The position numbers and the translations under genes are program-made. A stretch of DNA of 64,000 bases, from positions 239,634 to 303,633 of the forward strand of contig JBFWRK010000005.1 in the NCBI GenBank assembly GCA_050248955.1, given 5' to 3'. Below the pieces are notes generated by a model. It searched no databases. It was not told where the DNA came from and saw nothing but the letters and a program-made list of their open reading frames with translations. The stretch is from JBFWRK01 sp050248955 (GTDB taxonomy: Bacteria > Actinomycetota > Acidimicrobiia > Acidimicrobiales > Ilumatobacteraceae). Below are positions 33,490 through 40,370 of the stretch, piece by piece (position 1 is the stretch's first letter; each line of letters begins with the position of its first letter).

Positions 33490-34521
33490 TCAGTCGTCGT
33501 CGAGGACGAGCGGGGCGAACACCTTGCTGCCCGCCGAGGCGCCGGTGATGGCGTCGGCGGCCATGATCACGGCCGCACCCGTGTACGCGGTCCGTTCGCC
33601 CTCGGGGAATCGCTCCTGATCGGGGTACACGACGCCGGTCCAGTACGAGCCGTCCTCGCACCGATGCGATCGCGTCCACTCGAGCAGATCGGCCGCCGTC
33701 GCGAGATCACCGCTCGCGGCGCAGGCGATCGCGCACTCCGCCGTCTCAGCGGCGGTGACCCATGGTTCGTCGCTGACGCAACGCACGCCGCGGCCGTCCA
33801 TCACGAACGTGTCCCACCCGTCGGCGAGTCGGGCCTTCGCCTCCTCGCCGGAAGCAACACCGCAGAGCACCGGGTAGTACCAGTCCATCGCCCAACGTTC
33901 CTTGGGCTCGAACGAATGCGGCTCGTTGCGGATCACGTGTTGCAGGCCGGTGTAGAGCGCCTGCCACTCGGGACGCTCCTCGCCGACCAACGCCGCCAGC
34001 TGCAGTCCGCATTCGACCGCGTGGCAGATCGACGACGAGCCCGTGAGCAATGCGTAGTCCCACGGCTGCTCGTCGACCTCGCGCGCCCAGAGCACGGCGC
34101 CGCTCGGGAGTCGCAGCGACGTCACCCAGTCGAGCGTCCTCTCGACCGTCGGCCAGAGGTTGTCGACGAAGCCGCGGTCCCACGTGCAGAGCCAGTGGTG
34201 CCAGACGCCGGCCGCGACGTAGGCGCACACGTTGGTGTCGAGCTTGGGATCCTCGATCGACCCGTCGGGCAAGTAGTAGTTGTGCCACGCGCCGTCCGGC
34301 CGCTGCGTCTCGACGAGCCACTCGTAGGCGCGCTCGGCTTCGGTGTGCATGCCGGCGATGTCGAGCGCGATGGCGGTCTCGACGTGGTTCCACGGATCGC
34401 AGTGACCGGCCTCGTACCACGGGATCATCCCGTTGGGGAGCTGCAGCGCGGCGATCGCCGTTGCGGTCTCGACGACCTCGTCAGCGCTCAGGATGCCTGG
34501 CAGGTCGGGGATGCGGCTCAT
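33490..34521 (-). CDS. Prenyltransferase/squalene-oxidase-repeat (alpha/alpha barrel) protein
   Basis: 343-aa protein with repeated Q-x-x-D/N-G and W motifs: ALQLPNGMIPWYEAGHCDPW, then TQRPDGAWHNYY, LRLPSGAVLWAREVD and HRCEDGSYWTGVVYP. It resembles the (alpha/alpha)6 barrels of terpenoid cyclases and some glycosidases, and is usually annotated prenyltransferase. There is no signal peptide. The start ATG overlaps the methyltransferase stop by 4 nt (ATGA). It is the third gene of a coupled glycosyltransferase-methyltransferase-barrel operon. Carbohydrate trimming or modification is as likely as prenyl chemistry. Its last seven codons including the stop (21 bp) are duplicated at 33287-33307 beyond the inverted-repeat element. 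Confidence 0.75.
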   Translation of the reverse strand: MSRIPDLPGILSADEVVETATAIAALQLPNGMIPWYEAGHCDPWNHVETAIALDIAGMHTEAERAYEWLVETQRPDGAWHNYYLPDGSIEDPKLDTNVCAYVAAGVWHHWLCTWDRGFVDNLWPTVERTLDWVTSLRLPSGAVLWAREVDEQPWDYALLTGSSSICHAVECGLQLAALVGEERPEWQALYTGLQHVIRNEPHSFEPKERWAMDWYYPVLCGVASGEEAKARLADGWDTFVMDGRGVRCVSDEPWVTAAETAECAIACAASGDLATAADLLEWTRSHRCEDGSYWTGVVYPDQERFPEGERTAYTGAAVIMAADAITGASAGSKVFAPLVLDDD

Positions 34522-35297
34522 GCGGCAGTGCCCGCCGATCTGCCGGTCGCGGCCGGCTTCGTTGCGTAGACGACGATGCTCTTGCCGAGGACCGGGCTGA
34601 GTGCGCGATCCGCGAGACGCGTGACCGTCGGGGCCTTGATGATGTCCCATTCGAGGAACTTCCGATACGCGCTGACGGCGCGGTGCTCGTCGTTGCGGGG
34701 ACCGACGGCACACTTCAGCCACCAGTACGGGGAATGGAGCGCGTGGGCGTGGTGACTGCCCGTGACGGTGAGCCCGGCACTGCGCAGCTTCGCCTTCAAC
34801 TCCGTTGCCGAGTAGATCCGCACGTGGCCGCCCTCCGCCTTCGGTGCGTGGTACTCGTCCGAGAGCATCCAGTTGATCTTCTCCGGCAGCCAGCTCGGCA
34901 CGGTGACCGCGATCGCGCCGCCCGGCCTCAGCACACGTTGGAACTCGCTGATCGCACCGACGTCGTCCTGGATGTGCTCGAGCACCTCGGAGGTGATGAC
35001 CCGGTCGAAGGAGCCGTCTGCGAAGGGCAGCTTCGTCGCGTCGCCGCGGAGGACCGCGACGAAACGGTCGGCGGCGATCTCGCCCGCATCGATCATGCCG
35101 CCGAAGGTCGCCCGTGTCCCGACCAGCTCGTCGTGGGCGTAGTCGAGCGCGACGACGCGCGCGCCGCACCTTGCCGCCTCGAACGCGTGGCGACCGAAGC
35201 CGGCGCCGGCATCGAGCAGCAGGTCGTCGGGGCGGAGGCCGAGTTGCTCGTAGCGGACCGTCAGCATGTGGCGGCAACCGTCATCTGATCCGACCAT
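34518..35297 (-). CDS. SAM-dependent class I methyltransferase
   Basis: 259-aa methyltransferase. SAM-binding motif I is LLLDAGAGFGRHAFEAARCG (about 27-46), motif II VVALDYAH, and post-motif LPFADGSFDRVITSEVLEHI, followed by VLRPGGAIAVTVPS. It is a small-molecule or glycan methyltransferase of the Methyltransf_11 type. The ATG at 35297 lies inside the end of the glycosyltransferase gene; an internal ATG at 35267 is the alternative. Neither has a good ribosome site, which suits translational coupling. It ends in an ATGA overlap with the barrel gene. Context suggests methylation of a sugar lipid or polysaccharide made by the adjacent GT4 enzyme. Confidence 0.88.
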   Translation of the reverse strand: MVGSDDGCRHMLTVRYEQLGLRPDDLLLDAGAGFGRHAFEAARCGARVVALDYAHDELVGTRATFGGMIDAGEIAADRFVAVLRGDATKLPFADGSFDRVITSEVLEHIQDDVGAISEFQRVLRPGGAIAVTVPSWLPEKINWMLSDEYHAPKAEGGHVRIYSATELKAKLRSAGLTVTGSHHAHALHSPYWWLKCAVGPRNDEHRAVSAYRKFLEWDIIKAPTVTRLADRALSPVLGKSIVVYATKPAATGRSAGTAA

Positions 35298-36576
35298 TTC
35301 GTCGCAGCTTCGCGACGTTGGAGGGCATGGCGAGGACCTCGCGGTACTGCTCGACGGTGAGCGCCGCGCAGTGCCTCCAGCTCCACCGCTCGACGACGCG
35401 CTCGCGGCCGGCCGCACCGACCCGGGCGCGCAGCTCGTCGTCGTCGAGGCCCCGACGCAGCGCAGCGGCGAGCGCCTCGACGTCGCCGGCCGGGCACTGC
35501 AGCGCTGTCTCGCCGTCCTTGCCGGTGACCTCCGGGAGCGCGCCGCCATCCGTGGCGACGAGGCAGATGCCGGTCGACATCGCCTCGATGGCGGGCAGGC
35601 TGAAGCCTTCGTAGAGGCTCGGCACGACGGCGAGCTGCGCCTCGGCGTACAGCTCGACGATGCGCTCGTCGGTGACGCCGGAGACGAACTCCACCACGTC
35701 GCTCAGGCCGAGCTTCTCGATCAGGTCCATGCTCTTGCCGGACTTCGGCTTGCCGATGATCGTCAGTGTGACGTCCCGCTCGGTGCGCACCTTCGCCATC
35801 GCCTCGAGCAGGTAGGCAAGACCTTTGAGCGCGACATCGGCCGACGCGGTCGTGATCAGGTGACCGGGCCGCCGCTCGATGTGCGGCAGGGGCGTGAAGA
35901 GCTCCGGATCGACGCCGACGGGCACGAGCCGCATCCGGTCGAGCGAGACGCCCATGTCGCCGTTGATGTCCTTGATCGAGTTCTCGCTCACGACGACGAT
36001 GCGCGGCATCCGGCTCGCGACCCGGCCCTGCATCTTCACGAACGAGTACCACCGTCCGACCGACCACCGCTTGTACCAGTTCGCCGCGTGGCTCATCTCG
36101 AGCTCGCGATCCTTCGTGATCGGGTGGTGCAGCGTCATGATCGTCGGGATCTTCTTCTCGATCCCGAGGATGCCGTAGCCGAGGCACTGGTTGTCGTGCA
36201 CGAGGTCGAAGTCGCGTGTGCGGCGCTTGAGCGCCTGCAGCGCGCGCACGCTGAAGGCGAGTGGTTCGCTGAAGACGCCGGTCGCGAACTGCGCCGTCTC
36301 GACGACGTCACCGAGCGTCTTGATCTCCCAGAAGCCGGGGAAGCGACCGGGGTAGTGGTCGTTGAAGAGGTCGAGGCTCGGCATCTGGTGCAGGGTCACG
36401 CGCTCGTCGAGCACGGGATATGGCTGGCCGCTGTACACCTCGACGTGGTGACCGAGATCGACGAGTGCCTTCGTCAGGTGACGGGTGTACACCCCCTGAC
36501 CACCGACGTGCGGTTTCCCGCGGTACGTGAGGTAGGCGATTCGGAGCGGACCATCCGGGTCCACGGGAGAACGCAT
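35281..36576 (-). CDS. Glycosyltransferase family 4 (GT-B)
   Basis: 431-aa GT-B fold enzyme. The N-terminal acceptor domain begins RIAYLTYRGKPHVGGQGVYT, with the usual G-G-x-x loop. The donor domain has the strand TLTIIGKPKSGKS and VEFVSGVTDERIVELYAEAQ. The E-x7-E donor motif is EGFSLPAIE (about 345), followed by STGICLVATDGGALPEV. It is cytosolic or membrane-peripheral, transferring a nucleotide-linked sugar to an unknown acceptor. The ATG is preceded by a TAGGCT hexamer 8 nt upstream (minus strand, 36585-36590), so the operon probably starts here with a leaderless mRNA. It is first of three overlapping genes. Confidence 0.9.
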   Translation of the reverse strand: MRSPVDPDGPLRIAYLTYRGKPHVGGQGVYTRHLTKALVDLGHHVEVYSGQPYPVLDERVTLHQMPSLDLFNDHYPGRFPGFWEIKTLGDVVETAQFATGVFSEPLAFSVRALQALKRRTRDFDLVHDNQCLGYGILGIEKKIPTIMTLHHPITKDRELEMSHAANWYKRWSVGRWYSFVKMQGRVASRMPRIVVVSENSIKDINGDMGVSLDRMRLVPVGVDPELFTPLPHIERRPGHLITTASADVALKGLAYLLEAMAKVRTERDVTLTIIGKPKSGKSMDLIEKLGLSDVVEFVSGVTDERIVELYAEAQLAVVPSLYEGFSLPAIEAMSTGICLVATDGGALPEVTGKDGETALQCPAGDVEALAAALRRGLDDDELRARVGAAGRERVVERWSWRHCAALTVEQYREVLAMPSNVAKLRRNGRIR

Positions 36577-36648
36577 GGCGGTCGAGCCTATCGAGGGGTC
36601 CTACTACCCGGTAACTGACACCCACACTGACAACTGACCGTCACCGAA

Positions 36649-36704
36649 TCGCCACAAAGGCGTCAGAGGCCGTCAGAACCGCACGTCGTACGCCTTTGTG
36701 GCGA
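36649..36704. repeat. 15-bp perfect inverted repeat with 26-nt loop
   Basis: TCGCCACAAAGGCGT (36649-36663) pairs with ACGCCTTTGTGGCGA (36690-36704), and GAA/TTC can extend the stem past a bulge. It lies upstream of the glycosyltransferase start and beside repeat copy B. It could be a structured RNA end, an operator or a small mobile-element end. Confidence 0.7.
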
Positions 36705-36772
36705 GTTCCGCGGTTGCGCGTAACGGCTGGTGACGCTGGAGCGCCGGAGTGTGCGGGTGCGACGTCGTCATC

Positions 36773-36962
36773 GGGCCGACGAGACCCCGGCCACACGCCG
36801 CTTCTCTGCTCATCGGCGTCACCAGCCCCGGTCTCTGATCGGGCGAGGTCGTTGGCTGTCCGGATGGGAGCGGAGAACCGGTCGGGCGTCGTCGGCGAGC
36901 AGAGAACCCTTGGGGGAGAGCGAGACTGGGCCGCGCACCGGGGCCCGCAGCCGCCTCGAGTG
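36773..36962 (+). repeat. Dispersed inverted-repeat element, copy B
   Basis: The core 36802-36906 has the same four arms as copy A: TTCTCTGCTC (36802-36811), GTCTCTGATC (36831-36840), GAGCGGAGAA (36868-36877) and GAGCAGAGAA (36897-36906). Only 4 of 105 core positions differ. It lies in the 446-bp gap between the glycosyltransferase start (36576) and the epimerase stop (37023). That gap holds no gene I can support: it contains this element and the 15-bp inverted repeat. Confidence 0.88.
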
Positions 36963-37022
36963 AACATCACGACGTTGTGGCGAATTCGGCCGGGCGCCGC
37001 GGCGGGCGGGGCGACAGCCGTT

Positions 37023-37784
37023 TCAGGGGGTGTGCCAGGCGATGGTCATCGTGTGGCGGAGCGGTTCACCCGGCGAGACGACTTCGGGGCACAGGGTGAA
37101 GCCGTCCGGCGGGCCGGACTGCGGCTCGACGCACGTTGCGTGCTCCGGCTGGTCGTAGAGCACCCAGTGGTCGCAGCTCGACGACACGAGCAGCGAGAGG
37201 CCGGGGTAGTGCAGCTCGACGGGCTGGCGCACGCCGGTGAAGCAGTCGTCCCACGGGCCGTCGTCGGGTGGCACGAGCGCGCCCGTCGGCACGCCTTCGT
37301 CGTCGCGCACGTAGACGTGTTCGGCTTCGAACCGCAGTTGGTCGGGCTTCAGGAACCACGGGTGCCAGCCCACCTGGGCCGGCATGGGCTGATCTCCGGC
37401 TTCCACCTCCAGCACGCAGACGAGGTGGTCCGCATGGAGCTCGAAGTGCTGGCGTGCTGTTCCTCCGAACGGCCAGTCCTCGTCGAGCGTGAGGCTCAGC
37501 GAGCCGTCGTCCTCCACCGCCCACGCCCGCGTGAAACCCGTGCCGTGGATCGCGTGCGGCGCCAAGTTGATCGGGAGCTCGTACACGCGGTCTTCGAACG
37601 AGAAGCAACCGTGGCGCACCCTGCCGGCCCACGGGACCATCGGGAAGGCCCCCCACGACATCGGGTCGTCGCTCGGCGAGCCGGTCACGAGGACCTCGCG
37701 GCCGCCGATCACGATCGACGCGACGCGGCCGCCCGCTGCGGGGTCGACGATGACGGTGGCAGTCTCGGTCGTGAGCTCGATCAC
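37023..37784 (-). CDS. Aldose 1-epimerase family protein (GalM/YihR-like)
   Basis: 253-aa beta-sandwich epimerase. Expected catalytic residues are present: His in APHAIHGTGFTRAW, His in VGWHPWFLKP and Glu in CVEPQSGPPDGF. It interconverts alpha and beta anomers of an aldose or sugar phosphate; exact sugar unknown. The start is GTG at 37784, chosen because the next in-frame starts run into the divergent dtd gene. It lies 45 bp from dtd in divergent orientation. Confidence 0.87.
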   Translation of the reverse strand: MIELTTETATVIVDPAAGGRVASIVIGGREVLVTGSPSDDPMSWGAFPMVPWAGRVRHGCFSFEDRVYELPINLAPHAIHGTGFTRAWAVEDDGSLSLTLDEDWPFGGTARQHFELHADHLVCVLEVEAGDQPMPAQVGWHPWFLKPDQLRFEAEHVYVRDDEGVPTGALVPPDDGPWDDCFTGVRQPVELHYPGLSLLVSSSCDHWVLYDQPEHATCVEPQSGPPDGFTLCPEVVSPGEPLRHTMTIAWHTP

Positions 37785-37829
37785 CGATCCAGTCTCTCGC
37801 AGCCGGCCGCGGCTGTGAACATGGGGCCT

Positions 37830-38270
37830 GTGAGAGCCTTGGTGCAGCGTGTGAGGGGCGCCAACGTGACGGTGGGCGACGAGATCGTCGGTGAGATCGG
37901 GCACGGCCTCTGTGTGCTCGTCGGCGTCACGCACACGGACACGGAGGCGAGCGCGCGTCGGATCGCCGACAAGATCTGGAACCTGCGCGTGATGGACGAC
38001 GACGACGGTGTGATGAACCGGTCCGTCGCCGAGACGTCGAAGGAGGTCCTCGTCGTCAGCCAGTTCACGCTCTACGGCGACACGTCCGGGGGCAGACGTC
38101 CGAGCTGGATCGCCGCTGCCCGCCCCGAACAGGCTGAGCCGTTGGTCGATGCCGTCGTCGCCGAGCTGCGCCGCCTCGGCGCCGTCGTCGCCACCGGCCG
38201 GTTCCGGACCGAGATGGCGGTCGCGCTCGTCAACGACGGCCCCGTGACCGTGCTGATCGAGGTCGCCTGA
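37830..38270 (+). CDS. dtd: D-aminoacyl-tRNA deacylase
   Basis: 146-aa DTD. It starts (V/M)RALVQRVRGANVTV, the typical beginning, from a GTG at 37830; an ATG 9 nt upstream would add three residues. Motif S-Q-F-T-L-Y-G-D and the C-terminal motif N-D-G-P-V-T (usually N-x-G-P-V-T) form the active site. It removes D-amino acids and glycine from mischarged tRNA in the cytosol. Its 3' end overlaps the convergent lnt gene by 41 nt. Confidence 0.95.
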   Translation: MRALVQRVRGANVTVGDEIVGEIGHGLCVLVGVTHTDTEASARRIADKIWNLRVMDDDDGVMNRSVAETSKEVLVVSQFTLYGDTSGGRRPSWIAAARPEQAEPLVDAVVAELRRLGAVVATGRFRTEMAVALVNDGPVTVLIEVA

Positions 38271-39705
38271 GCGGTGCGACGGTGGCCAGGAGCACCAGTG
38301 CGGCGAGGCCGATCACCGGCCGATCGCCGATGCTGACGTAGATCGTCGAGCCGTCGCGCAGCTCCACCTCCTGGGTTCGCACCGCCCGTTCGCTCACGCC
38401 GGTTCGCTGCAGCACGTCGCCGTCGGGCGTGACGAACGCGCTGAACCCGGTCGGGGACACCTGCACCTCCCATCGCCCTGTCTCGATCGTGCGCAGCCGC
38501 GACGAGGCGACCTGCTGGCTCTGCAGCACGGTGCCGGTGTAGCTCGATCCGTTGGTCGGGTTGATGAGCAGCAGGCCGCCCTTGCCGACGCCGTCCCGGG
38601 CGCGCCCTCCGAAGAACACCTCCCACGAGATCACCACCGCGACGCGGCCCTCGGGCGTGTCGAGGTATGCGGGACCGACGCCGGCCACGGCGTCGCGCGG
38701 CACCTGGTCGACCGGCGCGCCGAGCGATCGGAGCAGGCCGCGCATCGGCATGTACTCGCCGAAGGGCACGCGCCGCACCTTCTCGTAGCGGCTGCTGACG
38801 GTGCCGTCGGGGAGCACCACGACTTGGGCGTTGACGAACGCGTCCCGGCCGACCGCTTCCTCGGTGATGCCGACGATGATCGGTGCATCCAGCCGCTCGG
38901 CTTCGGCGGCGACTTCTTCCCGCTCGACGCTGGTCTCGAAGCGATCGACGTCGATCACGTTCTCGGGCCACACCACGAGGTCCGGTCCGGGTGACAGCGT
39001 CCGGGTGGCGGCGAGGTGACGCTCGACGACCTCGCGCGCGTTCGTGTCGATCGCGCGGGTGCCCTGCGGCCCACCCCCCTGGACGAGCGCGACCTCGATG
39101 GTGCGCCCCGTCGGCGTGCCGTCAGGAGCGACGATCGCGAACGCGAGCAGGACCGCTACGGGCGCGATCGCGACGATCGAGCGCCGCACCCGCCGCGTCC
39201 AGAGCAGCGACAGCGCAACCCCAACGAGGAGTGTGGCCCACGTGATCAGCAACGCGCCGCCGACGCGCGCGAGCTCGGCGAGCGGGCCGACGGCCTGGCT
39301 GACCGCGAGGCTCGCAAGTGGCACCCCGCCGAAGGGGAACGTGAACCTGATCGCCTCGGCCATCGTCAGCGCGGCCGGGAGCGCCAGCCATCGCCAGCGT
39401 CCGGCGGGTGCGATGGCGAGGGCCGCGCCGTGCAACGCGGCGTACATCGCGACGGCCGCCACATAGCCGGGCGCCGTCAGGAACCACATCCAGCCCATGC
39501 CGGGCGCCAGCCATCCGGCGGAGAACAACGCGGCGCGACGGAACCTGACACCCGGCTGCTGGTCCGCCACGAGGCGGTCGAGCACGGCGATGCCGGGGAA
39601 CGCGAGCGGCCACCAGCCCCACGGCGGGAGCGACGCGCCGACGAGCGCGCCGGCACCCAGGCTGGCTGCGCCGTGGGCGAACGACGATCGCGTTGGAAGG
39701 CGCAA
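38230..39705 (-). CDS. lnt: Apolipoprotein N-acyltransferase-like protein with Ser at the Cys position
   Basis: 491-aa protein. About six membrane spans (about 1-200) are followed by a nitrilase-fold domain (about 210-455) and a last span. Glu in VVWPENV (about 248) and Lys in SRYEKVRRVPFGEYMP (about 308) match two members of the Lnt triad. The third, normally Cys in I-C-Y-E, reads I-S-W-E with Ser360. Downstream INPTNGSSYTGT, TGRWEVQVSPTG and SAFVTPDG are typical. Lnt acylates the N-terminal Cys of lipoproteins at the outer face of the membrane. The start is uncertain: TTG at 39705, 5 nt after the sortase stop, is used here. Last gene of the hem-sortase-lnt chain. It follows a predicted lipoprotein and overlaps dtd tail-to-tail by 41 nt. 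Confidence 0.85.
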   Translation of the reverse strand: MRLPTRSSFAHGAASLGAGALVGASLPPWGWWPLAFPGIAVLDRLVADQQPGVRFRRAALFSAGWLAPGMGWMWFLTAPGYVAAVAMYAALHGAALAIAPAGRWRWLALPAALTMAEAIRFTFPFGGVPLASLAVSQAVGPLAELARVGGALLITWATLLVGVALSLLWTRRVRRSIVAIAPVAVLLAFAIVAPDGTPTGRTIEVALVQGGGPQGTRAIDTNAREVVERHLAATRTLSPGPDLVVWPENVIDVDRFETSVEREEVAAEAERLDAPIIVGITEEAVGRDAFVNAQVVVLPDGTVSSRYEKVRRVPFGEYMPMRGLLRSLGAPVDQVPRDAVAGVGPAYLDTPEGRVAVVISWEVFFGGRARDGVGKGGLLLINPTNGSSYTGTVLQSQQVASSRLRTIETGRWEVQVSPTGFSAFVTPDGDVLQRTGVSERAVRTQEVELRDGSTIYVSIGDRPVIGLAALVLLATVAPLRRPRSARSRGRR

Positions 39706-39710
39706 GAAGA

Positions 39711-40370
39711 TCAGGCGGCGGGGTCGAGCTCGAGGTGCACGACGATGCGCTGCTTCGTGGACCCCTTCGGATGGCAGGCGAAGAGCGTCGCCGTGGCGGC
39801 CGGCGTCTGGTCGAGGATCCACAGCGCATCGGGCTGGACGATCTCGGTGCTGACGACGCGGTACACGTGGCGACCCGTCGCGTCGGACAGCGCCATCTCG
39901 TCACCGGGTACGAGCAGGTCGAGGTCGCGGAAGGGGCGATCGTGACTCATCCGATGACCGGCGACCACCATGTTCCCGATCTGGCCCGGGAGCGCCGATC
40001 CCGGCCAGTGGCCGGGGCCGTGGTCGAGCGTGCCGAGCGTGACGCCTTCGAACATCTTCTTTGCGATGCCGATCTTCGGGATCTCGATCGTGGCGAGCTC
40101 GATGACGGGTTCGACGACCCCTGGTCCGGGCACCGCTGCGGGTACGGGCAACGCGATCGTGGTGGTGGTCGCCGGAGCGGCCGACGTGGTGCTCGCGAGC
40201 GTCGTGCTCGTGGGCGCCGGCGCTGCGGTCGATGTGGTCGCGGGCGCGACGAGCATCGGCACATCCTCGGCAACGTCCTTCGAGTCGCTCCCGCACGCCG
40301 CGAAGAGGACGGCAACGGCGATCAGCGTTGCGCGAGCGGCCCAGCGGGAAGAACGGTGCACAGCGGTCAT
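39711..40370 (-). CDS. Class E sortase with a lipobox
   Basis: 219-aa sortase. The N-terminus is a lipoprotein signal ending LFAAC, with lipid-bearing Cys26. A Thr/Ala/Pro-rich linker follows (about 35-85), then the sortase beta-barrel. Catalytic residues: His in AGHRMSHDRPF (about 138), Cys199 in TLFACHP and Arg208 in KQRIVV. Sortases cut and transfer surface proteins to peptidoglycan or pilins outside the cell. Anchoring by lipid rather than a transmembrane helix is unusual. The ATG overlaps the hemY stop by 4 nt, so it is coupled to heme genes. No LPxTG-like substrate or pilin gene is in the window. Confidence 0.9.
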   Translation of the reverse strand: MTAVHRSSRWAARATLIAVAVLFAACGSDSKDVAEDVPMLVAPATTSTAAPAPTSTTLASTTSAAPATTTTIALPVPAAVPGPGVVEPVIELATIEIPKIGIAKKMFEGVTLGTLDHGPGHWPGSALPGQIGNMVVAGHRMSHDRPFRDLDLLVPGDEMALSDATGRHVYRVVSTEIVQPDALWILDQTPAATATLFACHPKGSTKQRIVVHLELDPAA

